From assembly GCA_020439725.1 (NCBI GenBank), contig JAGQSE010000303.1:1-5463 (forward strand): a DNA stretch of 5,463 nucleotides. The letters run 5' to 3'. Positions 1 to 5,463 of this stretch are shown here, in pieces (position 1 is the stretch's first letter; the number at the start of each line of letters is the position of its first letter). Under the pieces are notes generated by a model. It was not told the origin of the DNA. It saw nothing but the letters and a program-made list of their open reading frames with translations, and made no database searches. This DNA comes from Acidobacteriota bacterium. Its GTDB lineage: Bacteria; Acidobacteriota; Thermoanaerobaculia; Multivoradales; JAHZIX01. The position numbers and the translations under genes were made by a program.

Positions 1-818
1 GGACCGGCGATGCGGACTGCGAGGACGGCGCCCTGGCGCTGATCGCCGATGCTCATTGCACCGCGGTCTTCGACCAGCAGCCGGCCACCATCAAGGTGAG
101 CAAGATCGGTCTCGGCACCGGCACCGTCACGAGCGATCCGGTAGGCATCGACTGCGGTGCCACCTGCATGGCCACCTTCACCGGTGTCCCGAGCGTGACC
201 CTCACCGCGGTGGCCGATGCGGGCTCGGTGTTCGCCGGCTTCAGTGGCGACGCGGACTGCGCCGACGGCATCATCAGCCCGAGCGGCGTGACCAACTGTT
301 TCGCGCGCTTCAACACCACCGCGGTGCCCGCGGTGCTCACCATCGAGACCGCCGGTGACGGCAGCGGCACGGTGACCAGCGACCCGGCGGGGATCGAGTG
401 CGGCGGCACCTGTTCGGCGGGCTTCCCCAATCCGACCCGGGTGACGCTGTCGGCGGTGGCCGATGCGGGCTCGGTGTTCGTGGGGTGGAGCGGTGACGCG
501 GACTGTGCCGACGGCATCGTCAACCTGAGCTCGGACGTCACCTGTACCGCCACCTTCGACGCGGCGCCGGCCACGGCCACGCTGACGCTGATCTTCCTCG
601 GCGCCGGCGAGGGCACGGTCACGGCGATTCCTGGAGGCATGCGCTGCGAGGGTGACTGCAGCGGCCAGTTCGACCTCGACACCACGGTGACGCTGTCGGC
701 GAGACCGTCGCTGGGCTCCTTCGGCGGCTGGGGTGGTGATTGCTCGGGCAACACCTTCTCGACCTCGGTGCTGTTGGACGCCGACAAGACCTGCACGGTC
801 ACCTTCAACTTCCCCTGA
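1..818 (+). CDS. Cys-containing InlB B-repeat-like protein, 3' part (5' end outside window)
   Basis: The reading frame is open from the left edge (first full codon at 3) to TGA at 816-818, giving 271 visible residues and no start. GTG at 96 is not a credible start because the repeat frame runs through it. The protein is a tail of one repeat followed by three tandem units of 82, 82 and 79 residues. Each runs roughly: short beta strand, GTVTSDPxGI, C-x3-C, xxF, VTLxA, DAGSxFxGW, SGDADCADG, then a C-x-x-x-F-type end. This resembles the divergent InlB B-repeat / 'bacterial repeat' beta-rich domains of secreted and surface proteins. The four conserved cysteines per unit suggest disulfides and therefore an extracytoplasmic place (inference). 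No membrane anchor or sorting signal follows the last repeat, which ends almost directly at the stop. The N-terminal part, including any signal peptide or catalytic domain, is not visible, so the function is unknown. Confidence 0.5.
   Translation, partial: TGDADCEDGALALIADAHCTAVFDQQPATIKVSKIGLGTGTVTSDPVGIDCGATCMATFTGVPSVTLTAVADAGSVFAGFSGDADCADGIISPSGVTNCFARFNTTAVPAVLTIETAGDGSGTVTSDPAGIECGGTCSAGFPNPTRVTLSAVADAGSVFVGWSGDADCADGIVNLSSDVTCTATFDAAPATATLTLIFLGAGEGTVTAIPGGMRCEGDCSGQFDLDTTVTLSARPSLGSFGGWGGDCSGNTFSTSVLLDADKTCTVTFNFP
3..815 (+). repeat. Tandem coding repeat, 82-codon period
   Basis: Three units start at 87, 333 and 579 (spacing exactly 246 nt), preceded by the tail of an earlier unit at 3-86. 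Units 1 and 2 share an identical 28-nt block at 207-234 and 453-480 and the same cysteine positions (23, 27, 58 and 71 of the unit). Unit 3 is more diverged: it has cysteines at 23, 27, 55 and 72 and lacks the DADCADG segment. The DNA-level identity between units 1 and 2 points to fairly recent duplication or gene conversion. Confidence 0.85.
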
Positions 819-857
819 CGCGGCGCGTGGCCCCCAGAGGGCCGCTCGTCCCAAAGC

Positions 858-894
858 AAACGACCCCGGGAGCTCGGAGCCCCCGGGGTCGTTT
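858..894. terminator. Bidirectional intrinsic terminator between convergent genes
   Basis: A perfect 13-bp inverted repeat (858-870 AAACGACCCCGGG; 882-894 CCCGGGGTCGTTT) encloses an 11-nt loop. It lies in the 101-bp gap between the repeat-protein stop (818) and the stop of the minus-strand DUF4410-like gene (920). Read on plus it ends in GTTTGGCGTT. Read on minus it ends in GTTTGCTTTGG, the more T-rich side. The T tracts are short, but stem length, GC content and placement between two convergent stops make it a convincing shared terminator. Confidence 0.85.
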
Positions 895-919
895 GGCGTT
901 CGGGTGGAGCGGGACGGGT

Positions 920-1597
920 CTACTTCTTGACCCGGTCACCCTTCTCGTACAGCTTGCCGAGCCCCTCGTCGGCGATCTCGTCACCGACCTTGCGGATCCA
1001 CTTCTTGAACTTGCTGTCGGTGGTCGACCAGTTGGTGCCGCTGACGATGCGGTGGTGCATCGCGGCGACCAGGCGTCCCGAGCCCTTCTCGGTGAACTTG
1101 AGGTCGACGACGGTCGAGCCGGCACCGGCGCCCATGCCGACCCAGAACTTGGCTGCGGCGCTGCCGGTGCTGCAATCGACGATACGACCCTCGACGACGA
1201 TGTCCCCCGAGCTGGTCGAGGTCTTGGCACCCTTGCCGGCCCAGGCCTCGCCCCACTCGCGGACCAGGAGCTCGACGATGTTCGAGTTGAGCTGCTTGGC
1301 CAGATCCTTGTCGTCCTGGTCGCGGTCCTCGGCGTCCTCGCCGAGGTAGACCGGCGCCGGCCAGCTCTTGAACTGGAAGCTCTTACCGGCGACGTCGAAG
1401 CCTTCGCGAACCCACAGGTAGTCGATCTCGTCGGCTTCGACGAAGGTCAACGGCTCCTGGCTGAACCACGACGCAACCAGGCGGCCCTCGTCATAGGTAC
1501 CGGCGGGGCCGGAGCTCTTCTTGGCCTGAGCTTGGGGGACGAAGAGGGTCAGGGCGGTCGCGGCCAGTCCCAGGACGACCCAGCGATGTCGCTTCAT
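920..1597 (-). CDS. Exported DUF4410-like protein
   Basis: This 225-residue protein begins with a classical signal peptide: MKRHR, a hydrophobic stretch at residues 6-20, and a probable signal peptidase I site after AQA at 23-25. There is no lipobox, so it should be periplasmic or secreted. The middle (about 134-185) reads IVVEGRIVDCSTGSAAAK, a glycine-rich GMGAGAG turn, STVVDLKFTEKGSGRLV and a hydrophobic end. This matches my memory of the DUF4410 pattern (VEG-x-I, GS, G-x-G-x-G, then a 'TGK/GRLV' strand); the family has no established role. Residues 88-101 are acidic (EDAEDRDQDDKD) and Cys142 is the only cysteine. The ATG at 1597-1595 is chosen because AAGGAG lies 8 nt upstream (1611-1606) and the signal peptide follows at once. 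It sits 51 bp behind the HAAS-like gene on the same strand and ends at the shared terminator, so it is probably the last gene of the padR operon. The family call is by eye. Confidence 0.75.
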   Translation of the reverse strand: MKRHRWVVLGLAATALTLFVPQAQAKKSSGPAGTYDEGRLVASWFSQEPLTFVEADEIDYLWVREGFDVAGKSFQFKSWPAPVYLGEDAEDRDQDDKDLAKQLNSNIVELLVREWGEAWAGKGAKTSTSSGDIVVEGRIVDCSTGSAAAKFWVGMGAGAGSTVVDLKFTEKGSGRLVAAMHHRIVSGTNWSTTDSKFKKWIRKVGDEIADEGLGKLYEKGDRVKK

Positions 1598-1625
1598 ACT
1601 CGGTTCTCCTTCTCGAGAGTTGACG

Positions 1626-1639
1626 TGCCGATGACGGCA
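1626..1639 (-). other. Small hairpin between the HAAS-like and DUF4410-like genes
   Basis: TGCCG (1626-1630) and CGGCA (1635-1639) form a 5-bp stem with a 4-nt loop in the 51-bp gap. No T run follows on the minus strand, so it is not a convincing terminator. It could be a weak attenuator or mRNA processing site, or it may be chance in GC-rich DNA. Confidence 0.25.
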
Positions 1640-1648
1640 GGCCGAGGG

Positions 1649-2680
1649 TCAGGAATCGGATCCGGTCATTGTAACCGGCGCACCGTCCACCGGCCCGACG
1701 CCGTCCGCAACCTGCCGGCGCCCGGTCAAGGCACGATAGAAGCGCACGCCGTTGGTCACCACCACGATGGCCACGGCGACGGCGAAGCTCAGCCACAACG
1801 AGCGCTCGATGATGCTGATGACCGGGCCTTCGATACCGGCGCCGACGAGGGCCGGGCGGTGCGCCACGACATCGGTGACGACGCGGTAGAAGACCCAGAG
1901 ACCGAAGCCGTCGCTCGCCAGGCGGGCGAAGCGCGTGATCCACGTCCACCGTCCCTGGATCAGGAGCACCGTCCAGTAGGCGATCGAGATGAGGATCGAG
2001 GCGCTGATCCAAGGCAGGTGACGCTGGTACACGTCGTTGAGCAGCGGGGGGCCTTCGGCACCGGTGCGGATGCCGACGTCGGAGGCGAAGACGTGGAGCA
2101 GCGCCAGGAAGACGATCGAGACGACGATCGAGGTCACGGCGTTGGCGTAGCCCACCCGGTCGTGGGGGCGGCTGTCGGGAAGGGAGCGGGGCTCCCACAC
2201 CTTCGCGCTCCGCCGCTGCTTCGCGGGCCGCCGCATCTCGAGACGCTCGAGCCCGAAGAAGATCAACACGATCATCCCGAAGGAGTAGACCGACGCATCC
2301 ACGACGGCGCCGAGGAAGCCGAAGATCTCGCCGCCGAAGTTGCCGAAGCCTGTATCGGTGAAGGTGCGGATGACGAAGCCCAGGAGGATCAAGCCGATCT
2401 GGATCGGCAGGACGATCTTCACCACCGTCCGGAAGGCCGGGAACCAGGCGGGGCCGACCAGGTAGAGGAGCTCCGGCCGATAGCCCGCAGCGGCCTGCTC
2501 CGGAGGATCGAGCTCACGCAGATAGGCGACCACTTCCTCGTCGGTGGGCTCGGGACCGAAGCGGTGCTCGACCTCGTCGTAGATGCTCGAACGGAGCTCG
2601 CGGGAGACGTCTTCCCGCTGGCTTTCGTGCAGCCGCCGCGAGACTTCCTGGACGTAGCGTTCGATCAACTCGGCACTCAT
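1649..2680 (-). CDS. HAAS-like domain multi-pass membrane protein, partner of PadR
   Basis: This 343-residue protein has two parts. Residues 1-68 are a soluble helical domain with the pattern LIERYVQEVSRRL, then EDVSRELRSSIYDEVEHR, then an acidic TDEEVVAYLRELDPPEQAAAGYR segment. That is the typical look of the HAAS / DUF1700-like domain encoded next to PadR repressors and thought to signal between the membrane and the regulator. Residues 80-311 contain about five to six hydrophobic segments (near 83-105, 118-145, 178-200, 223-242, a weaker 255-272, and 288-311). A basic loop (RRPAKQRRSAK) follows the second. The tail 312-343 is polar. The ATG at 2680 is supported by AAGGAG 7 nt upstream (2693-2688) and by the ATGA overlap with the padR stop, a sign of translational coupling. 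The ligand or signal is unknown. The frame stays open upstream to 4144, but that extension is antisense to other genes and is rejected. Confidence 0.85.
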   Translation of the reverse strand: MSAELIERYVQEVSRRLHESQREDVSRELRSSIYDEVEHRFGPEPTDEEVVAYLRELDPPEQAAAGYRPELLYLVGPAWFPAFRTVVKIVLPIQIGLILLGFVIRTFTDTGFGNFGGEIFGFLGAVVDASVYSFGMIVLIFFGLERLEMRRPAKQRRSAKVWEPRSLPDSRPHDRVGYANAVTSIVVSIVFLALLHVFASDVGIRTGAEGPPLLNDVYQRHLPWISASILISIAYWTVLLIQGRWTWITRFARLASDGFGLWVFYRVVTDVVAHRPALVGAGIEGPVISIIERSLWLSFAVAVAIVVVTNGVRFYRALTGRRQVADGVGPVDGAPVTMTGSDS

Positions 2681-3042
2681 GACTCGTCTCCTTCGGGGTT
2701 CGCGAACAGCCTGTTCAAGACCTCGACTTGCTCGTCCCAGTGGGTCTTGAGGCGGCCCAACAGCGCTGCGCCGTCGGGACTCAGCCGGTAGTACTTGCGG
2801 GGGCGGTTGCCTTCGACGTTCCAGTCGCTCTCGAGCAGCCCCTGGGCGTCGAGGCGCCGGAGCAGCGGGTAGAGCGTTCCCTGGTCGATGTCGAAGCCTG
2901 CATCGACCAGGCGCTGGCGTAGCGAATAGCCGTAGGTGGGGCTGCGGAGCGCACCGAGGGCGGCCAGGGAGACCAACCCGCGGCGCAGCTCGAGGATCAG
3001 CTTCTGCTCGAACTCGGCTTTCTCGTCCGGCGTCATCATCAT
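2677..3042 (-). CDS. PadR-family winged-helix transcriptional repressor
   Basis: From ATG at 3042 the protein has 121 residues, the size of short (subfamily 1-like) PadR regulators. It shows the family's wing-helix core: ELRRGLVSLAALGALRSPTYGYSLRQRLVDAGFDID (about 18-53), the hallmark GTLYPLLRRLDAQGLLES (55-72), then NRPRKYYRLSPDG (79-91), and a C-terminal dimerisation helix (about 92-115). PadR proteins repress transcription and are relieved by ligands or partner proteins. The frame extends to a GTG at 3066, but that codon lies inside the palindrome and upstream of the predicted transcription start, so I prefer 3042, the first of three consecutive ATGs (3042, 3039, 3036). None has a Shine-Dalgarno sequence. 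The gene overlaps the HAAS-like gene by 4 nt and is the first gene of its operon. It is probably autorepressed through the palindrome covering its promoter. Confidence 0.92.
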   Translation of the reverse strand: MMMTPDEKAEFEQKLILELRRGLVSLAALGALRSPTYGYSLRQRLVDAGFDIDQGTLYPLLRRLDAQGLLESDWNVEGNRPRKYYRLSPDGAALLGRLKTHWDEQVEVLNRLFANPEGDES

Positions 3043-3049
3043 GTCGGGA

Positions 3050-3076
3050 ACAATAGTGTGTGGCACACACTATTGT
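3050..3076. promoter_or_regulatory. Perfect 27-bp palindrome, likely PadR operator
   Basis: ACAATAGTGTGTG (3050-3062) and CACACACTATTGT (3064-3076) are perfect 13-bp inverted arms around one central base (3063). It starts 7 bp upstream of the preferred padR ATG and covers the -10, the spacer and half of the -35 of the padR promoter. Position, symmetry and AT-rich outer arms fit a site for a dimeric PadR regulator acting on its own gene. Assignment to this PadR is inference. Confidence 0.85.
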
Positions 3077-3079
3077 CAA
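3050..3079 (-). promoter_or_regulatory. Sigma70-type promoter of the padR operon
   Basis: On the minus strand TTGACA (3079-3074, perfect -35) is followed after 18 bp by TATTGT (3055-3050, 4 of 6 matches to the -10). Transcription would start about 7-8 nt further on, at 3043 or 3042, which is the first base of the padR ATG or the base before it. This predicts a leaderless mRNA and agrees with the missing Shine-Dalgarno sequence. Confidence 0.7.
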
Positions 3080-3139
3080 CGGGGAACTTCGGCTGAGACC
3101 AAGAGCCCTTGACGGAGTCGTGTCAGCGTCGGACATCGC

Positions 3140-3168
3140 TTGACGGTGCCAGACCGGGGCGAGATAGT
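3140..3168 (+). promoter_or_regulatory. Candidate promoter of the dehydrogenase gene
   Basis: TTGACG (3140-3145, 5 of 6 matches to the -35) is followed after 17 bp by GATAGT (3163-3168, 4 of 6 to the -10). Transcription would start near 3175 and give a leader of about 70 nt. It lies 64 bp beyond the padR palindrome, so simple blocking by PadR there is not expected. The upstream TTGACG at 3109-3114 has no good -10. Confidence 0.5.
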
Positions 3169-3178
3169 GCTCGACAGG

Positions 3179-3208
3179 CAGGCCGCGGGCGGCCATAGAA
3201 GCGGCCTG
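3179..3208 (+). other. Leader stem-loop with two alternative pairings
   Basis: CAGGCCGC (3179-3186) can pair with GCGGCCTG (3201-3208), an 8-bp stem with a 14-nt loop. The same GGCCGC (3181-3186) can instead pair with GCGGCC at 3189-3194, but with only 2 nt between, so that form would lose its inner pairs. It lies in the predicted untranslated leader of the dehydrogenase mRNA. No known riboswitch is recognised, and GC-rich DNA produces such pairs by chance. Confidence 0.3.
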
Positions 3209-3231
3209 ACCAGCGATGACGATGCCGAGAT

Positions 3232-3238
3232 GGAGGAG
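3232..3238 (+). promoter_or_regulatory. Ribosome binding site that fixes the dehydrogenase start
   Basis: GGAGGAG lies 6 nt before ATG 3245. The in-frame ATG at 3230 overlaps this site and has none of its own, and the TTG at 3140 adds only non-conserved residues, so 3245 is preferred. Confidence 0.85.
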
Positions 3239-3244
3239 AGTCCC

Positions 3245-4261
3245 ATGCGAGCGATGATCGTGCGAGAACCGAACCAGCCCCTGACCCTCGACGAGAGACC
3301 CACTCCCGAGCCGGGACCCGGCGAGGCCCGTGTCCGGGTCCACGCCTGCGGCATCTGCCACAGCGACCTCTTCGTCACCGAAGGCCATTGGCCCGGCCTG
3401 TCGTTCCCGTGGATTCCGGGTCACGAGGTCGCCGGGGTGATCGACGCGGTGGGCGACGGGGTCAGCCACGTGGCGGTCGGCGACCGCGTCGGTCTCGGCT
3501 GGCACGGCGGGCACGACGGGACCTGCGACGCGTGTCTCGCCGGCAAGTTCGTCCACTGCCAGAACCAGAAGATCACCGGCATCAGCCTTCTCGGCGGGTA
3601 CGCGGACTATGTCGTCGCGCCCGCCGTGGCCCTGGCGCGGATGCCCGAGGGCATGGGGTTCGTCGACGCCGGTCCGTTGCTCTGCGCCGGGGTGACGACC
3701 TTCAACGCGCTGCGCAACTCGGGTGCCCGGTCGGGCGACCTGGTGGGTATCCAGGGTCTCGGGGGCCTCGGCCATCTTGGGGTCCAGTTCGCCCGGGCCA
3801 TGGGCTTCGAGGTGGTGGCCATCTCCCGCGGCTCGGACAAGGAGGGCTTCGCGCGCGAGCTGGGGGCTCACCACTATGTCGACGCCAAGGCCGGCGACGT
3901 CGGCGAGGCCGTCCAGGCGCTCGGTGGCGCCCGCGTGATCCTGGCTACGGCGCCCTACGCGGACGCCATCTCCCAGCTGGTCCCGGCCCTCGGCCTCGAT
4001 GGGTGCCTGCTCGTCGTCGCCGCGGCCTTCGAGCCGCTCTCGGTGGGGGCGGTGGACCTGATCTCCGCGGACCGCCGGGTCCAGGGTTGGTCCTCGGGCA
4101 CCGCCATCGATTCCATCGACACGATGCGCTTCGCCAAGCTTCACGGCATCCGCCCGATGGTCGAGACCTTCCCCCTCGAGAAGGCCAACGAGGCGTTGGC
4201 GGCGATGAAGGAAGGGAGCGTCCGGTTCCGGGCGGTGCTCGACGTGGCGGGAGCCGACTAG
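3245..4261 (+). CDS. Zinc-dependent alcohol dehydrogenase (MDR family)
   Basis: This 338-residue protein is a full-length medium-chain dehydrogenase/reductase, which oxidises alcohols or reduces aldehydes with a nicotinamide cofactor in the cytoplasm. Catalytic zinc ligands are visible: Cys35 in ACGICHSD, His60-Glu61 in PGHEVAG, and Cys147 in LLCAGVT. The structural zinc lobe keeps Cys94, Cys97 and Cys105 (TCDACLAGKFVHC), but the usual first cysteine is replaced by Asp91, next to His90. The Rossmann motif GLGGLG is at 171-176. The second strand ends in ISRGSDK (193-199) with Ser-Arg instead of an acidic residue, which favours NADP(H) (inference). The C-terminus RFRAVLDV is typical. It resembles the AdhP / cinnamyl-alcohol-type branch. 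The substrate cannot be told. It has its own candidate promoter, is divergent from padR, and its stop is 12 bp from the stop of the convergent TPR gene, with no clear terminator between them. Confidence 0.93.
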   Translation: MRAMIVREPNQPLTLDERPTPEPGPGEARVRVHACGICHSDLFVTEGHWPGLSFPWIPGHEVAGVIDAVGDGVSHVAVGDRVGLGWHGGHDGTCDACLAGKFVHCQNQKITGISLLGGYADYVVAPAVALARMPEGMGFVDAGPLLCAGVTTFNALRNSGARSGDLVGIQGLGGLGHLGVQFARAMGFEVVAISRGSDKEGFARELGAHHYVDAKAGDVGEAVQALGGARVILATAPYADAISQLVPALGLDGCLLVVAAAFEPLSVGAVDLISADRRVQGWSSGTAIDSIDTMRFAKLHGIRPMVETFPLEKANEALAAMKEGSVRFRAVLDVAGAD

Positions 4262-4273
4262 GCGTCTCGCCAG

Positions 4274-5463
4274 CTAGCCGGTCGACGGGTCCGGCGGACA
4301 GCCACCGTCCGCCGCGGTCTGCTCCCGCACCGAGCGTGTCAGCGGGTGCGCGGCGCCCAGGCTTTCCTCGAGCCGGCCGAGGGCGTCGCAGCGGAGCTGC
4401 CGGGCCACGGTGTCGTGACCCGCGGCCGCCTCCGCGTCGGCGAGGGCGAGCTGGGTGCGCAGCACCTCCGCGGGCGCCGCGCCGACGGTGGCACGCTCGG
4501 CTTCGAGCGTGCGCTCGAGGAGCGGCCGACTGTCGTCGGTGCGCCCGAGGGCGGTCCACGCCCGGGCCAGCCGTGCCTGGGTGCCGAGGGTCACCAGACT
4601 GTCGGGTCCGAGGCTGCTCCGAGCCCGTTCGAGGGAGTCGGCCGCGATCTCCGCCGCGCGCCCCGGCTGATCGGTCTCGAGGTAGAGCTCGGCGAGCACC
4701 ATGCGCGCGTGGAGCGTCGCCGAGGCCGAGGGACCGAGCCGCTCCTCGAGCCCGGCGATGGCGGGGAGCAGCAGCGCCTCGGCCTCGGCGTACCGCCCGG
4801 TGTGGATCCGGCGTACCGCCGCGTCGACCCGCAGGATCCTCGACCGCGGGTGGTCCGCGCCCCAGCTGGCGTCGGCCAGCGGCAGCAGCGTCTCCTCGAC
4901 GGCCTGGGCCTCGTCGTAGCGACCCTGGTCACCGAGCACCTCCATCAACCCGCTGAGCGACAGCAGATGGAGGCGGTGCTCGGGCCCCAACCAGTCACGG
5001 GCGATCTCCGCGTTGTCGCGGAACAGCCTCTCGGCCTCGTCGTAGCGACCCATCTGCGCCTCGAGACCCGCGAGGTTGTAGCGCACGATGAGGGTGTTTT
5101 CGAAGCGCTCGCCGTGGTGCTCCAGGTTCCATTCGAGACTCTCGCGGAACAGCGCTTCGGCCTCGTCGAAGCGCCCGGTCTGCTCGAGGACGATGGCCAG
5201 CTCGAGCCGGGTCGCCTGGAGCTGGCCGTCATAGAGCTCCTGGTCCGACGGCGAACGGTCGGCCTCCCGGTCTGCGGTCTCGAGGATGCGGTGGAAGGAC
5301 CGCTCGGCCTCGTCGAGCTCCCCACGCTGGTGGTGCAGATAGGCGCGACCGCGCAGCCAGTGGATCCAGACGAGCGACTTCGGGCCCAGCTCCTCGACCG
5401 TCGGTCCGACCTCGTCGAGCATCGTCTGGGCCTGGTCCAGCTCGGCGCGCTCGATGAGGAGCC
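4274..5463 (-). CDS. Tetratricopeptide-repeat protein, C-terminal part (start outside window)
   Basis: The frame is open from the window's right edge to TAG at 4276-4274, giving 395 visible residues. The ATG at 5422 lies within a continuing repeat-like helix and is unlikely to be the start. The protein is a row of TPR units, helix-turn-helix modules for protein-protein contact. Counting from the Met at 5422, the turn motif recurs as GELDEAE (34), GRFDEAE (83), GRYDEAE (125), GRYDEAQ (167), GRYAEAE (209), PGRAAE (253), GRTDDS (293) and a degenerate GHDTVA (335). Several are exactly 42 residues apart, the long spacing of kinesin-light-chain-type TPRs with LGPxH between units. No membrane segment is visible, and the tail ends in a low-complexity DGGCPPDPSTG. 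Such arrays often follow a Ser/Thr kinase or a DNA-binding domain in high-GC bacteria, but that part is outside the window, so the overall function is unknown. Confidence 0.9.
   Translation of the reverse strand, partial: LLIERAELDQAQTMLDEVGPTVEELGPKSLVWIHWLRGRAYLHHQRGELDEAERSFHRILETADREADRSPSDQELYDGQLQATRLELAIVLEQTGRFDEAEALFRESLEWNLEHHGERFENTLIVRYNLAGLEAQMGRYDEAERLFRDNAEIARDWLGPEHRLHLLSLSGLMEVLGDQGRYDEAQAVEETLLPLADASWGADHPRSRILRVDAAVRRIHTGRYAEAEALLLPAIAGLEERLGPSASATLHARMVLAELYLETDQPGRAAEIAADSLERARSSLGPDSLVTLGTQARLARAWTALGRTDDSRPLLERTLEAERATVGAAPAEVLRTQLALADAEAAAGHDTVARQLRCDALGRLEESLGAAHPLTRSVREQTAADGGCPPDPSTG

Larger units (their letters stand above)
3077..3244 (+). other. Intergenic leader between the padR operator and the dehydrogenase
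   Basis: These 168 bp hold two copies of CTTGACGG 31 bp apart (3108-3115 and 3139-3146), a candidate promoter, a possible leader hairpin and the dehydrogenase ribosome site. The open frame back to 3140 has no family-like residues and runs through the promoter, so I see no gene here. Confidence 0.6.

Noticed and set aside
53..859. 268-codon open frame on minus opposite the Cys repeats
   Set aside because: Its internal repetition simply mirrors the sense-strand repeats; it has no ribosome site or family resemblance, and it starts inside the terminator hairpin.
740..2791. 683-codon open frame on plus
   Set aside because: It is antisense to the DUF4410-like, HAAS-like and padR genes, has low-complexity Asp/Arg/Gly/Pro-rich translation with no family motif, and is explained by GC-biased third positions.
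3043..3066. Longer padR start at GTG 3066
   Set aside because: The codon lies inside the operator and promoter spacer, upstream of the predicted transcription start, and the added residues are not typical of PadR.
3164..3169. ATAGTG near the dehydrogenase promoter as a second PadR half-site
   Set aside because: Only six bases match the palindrome arm and there is no inverted partner, so it is most simply part of the -10 element.
2681..4144. In-frame upstream extension of the HAAS-like gene to 4144 on minus (831 codons)
   Set aside because: It runs antisense through the dehydrogenase and through padR in another frame. The real start at 2680 has a Shine-Dalgarno site and the ATGA overlap.
4277..4295. 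GCCGG/CCGGC inverted repeat as a terminator
   Set aside because: A 5-bp stem with a 9-nt loop and no T run, lying within the last codons of the TPR gene.
3388..4956. 522-codon open frame on plus
   Set aside because: An Arg/Gly/Pro-rich shadow of the dehydrogenase and antisense of the TPR gene; no recognisable domain.

Overview
The window is GC-rich bacterial DNA (about two thirds G+C by eye) from an unidentified genome. The gene content is a PadR regulator with a HAAS-type membrane partner, secreted Cys-containing repeat proteins and a long TPR protein. That mix suits a high-GC, large-genome phylum such as Acidobacteriota or Myxococcota, but nothing in the window settles the taxonomy. I saw no RNA gene, mobile element, CRISPR array or phage gene.

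Layout. (1) Positions 1-818, plus strand: the 3' end of a gene for a probably exported protein built of 82-residue repeats with four conserved cysteines each. It ends in a convergent intergenic gap holding a strong bidirectional hairpin terminator (858-894). (2) Positions 3042-920, minus strand: a likely three-gene operon of a PadR repressor, a HAAS-like multi-pass membrane protein overlapping it by ATGA, and, 51 bp further on, an exported DUF4410-like protein. A perfect 27-bp palindrome (3050-3076) lies on top of a good sigma70-type promoter whose start point would fall at or next to the first padR ATG. I read this as an autoregulated, probably leaderless operon. (3) Positions 3245-4261, plus strand: a zinc-dependent alcohol dehydrogenase with its own candidate promoter and a leader that can fold two ways. 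(4) Positions 5463-4274, minus strand: the C-terminal part of a tetratricopeptide-repeat protein whose start lies outside the window. It converges on the dehydrogenase with only 12 bp between the stop codons.

How the genes may work together: PadR probably binds the palindrome and shuts off its own operon. The HAAS-like protein is the likely membrane-side partner, and the DUF4410-like protein is the likely exported product of the response. The dehydrogenase is divergent, with its candidate promoter outside the operator, so shared control is possible but not shown. The repeat protein and the TPR protein look like independent neighbours.

The best candidate for something not well described is the PadR / HAAS-like / DUF4410-like operon with its promoter-embedded operator. 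The individual families are known; the combination and the leaderless arrangement are the points to test.
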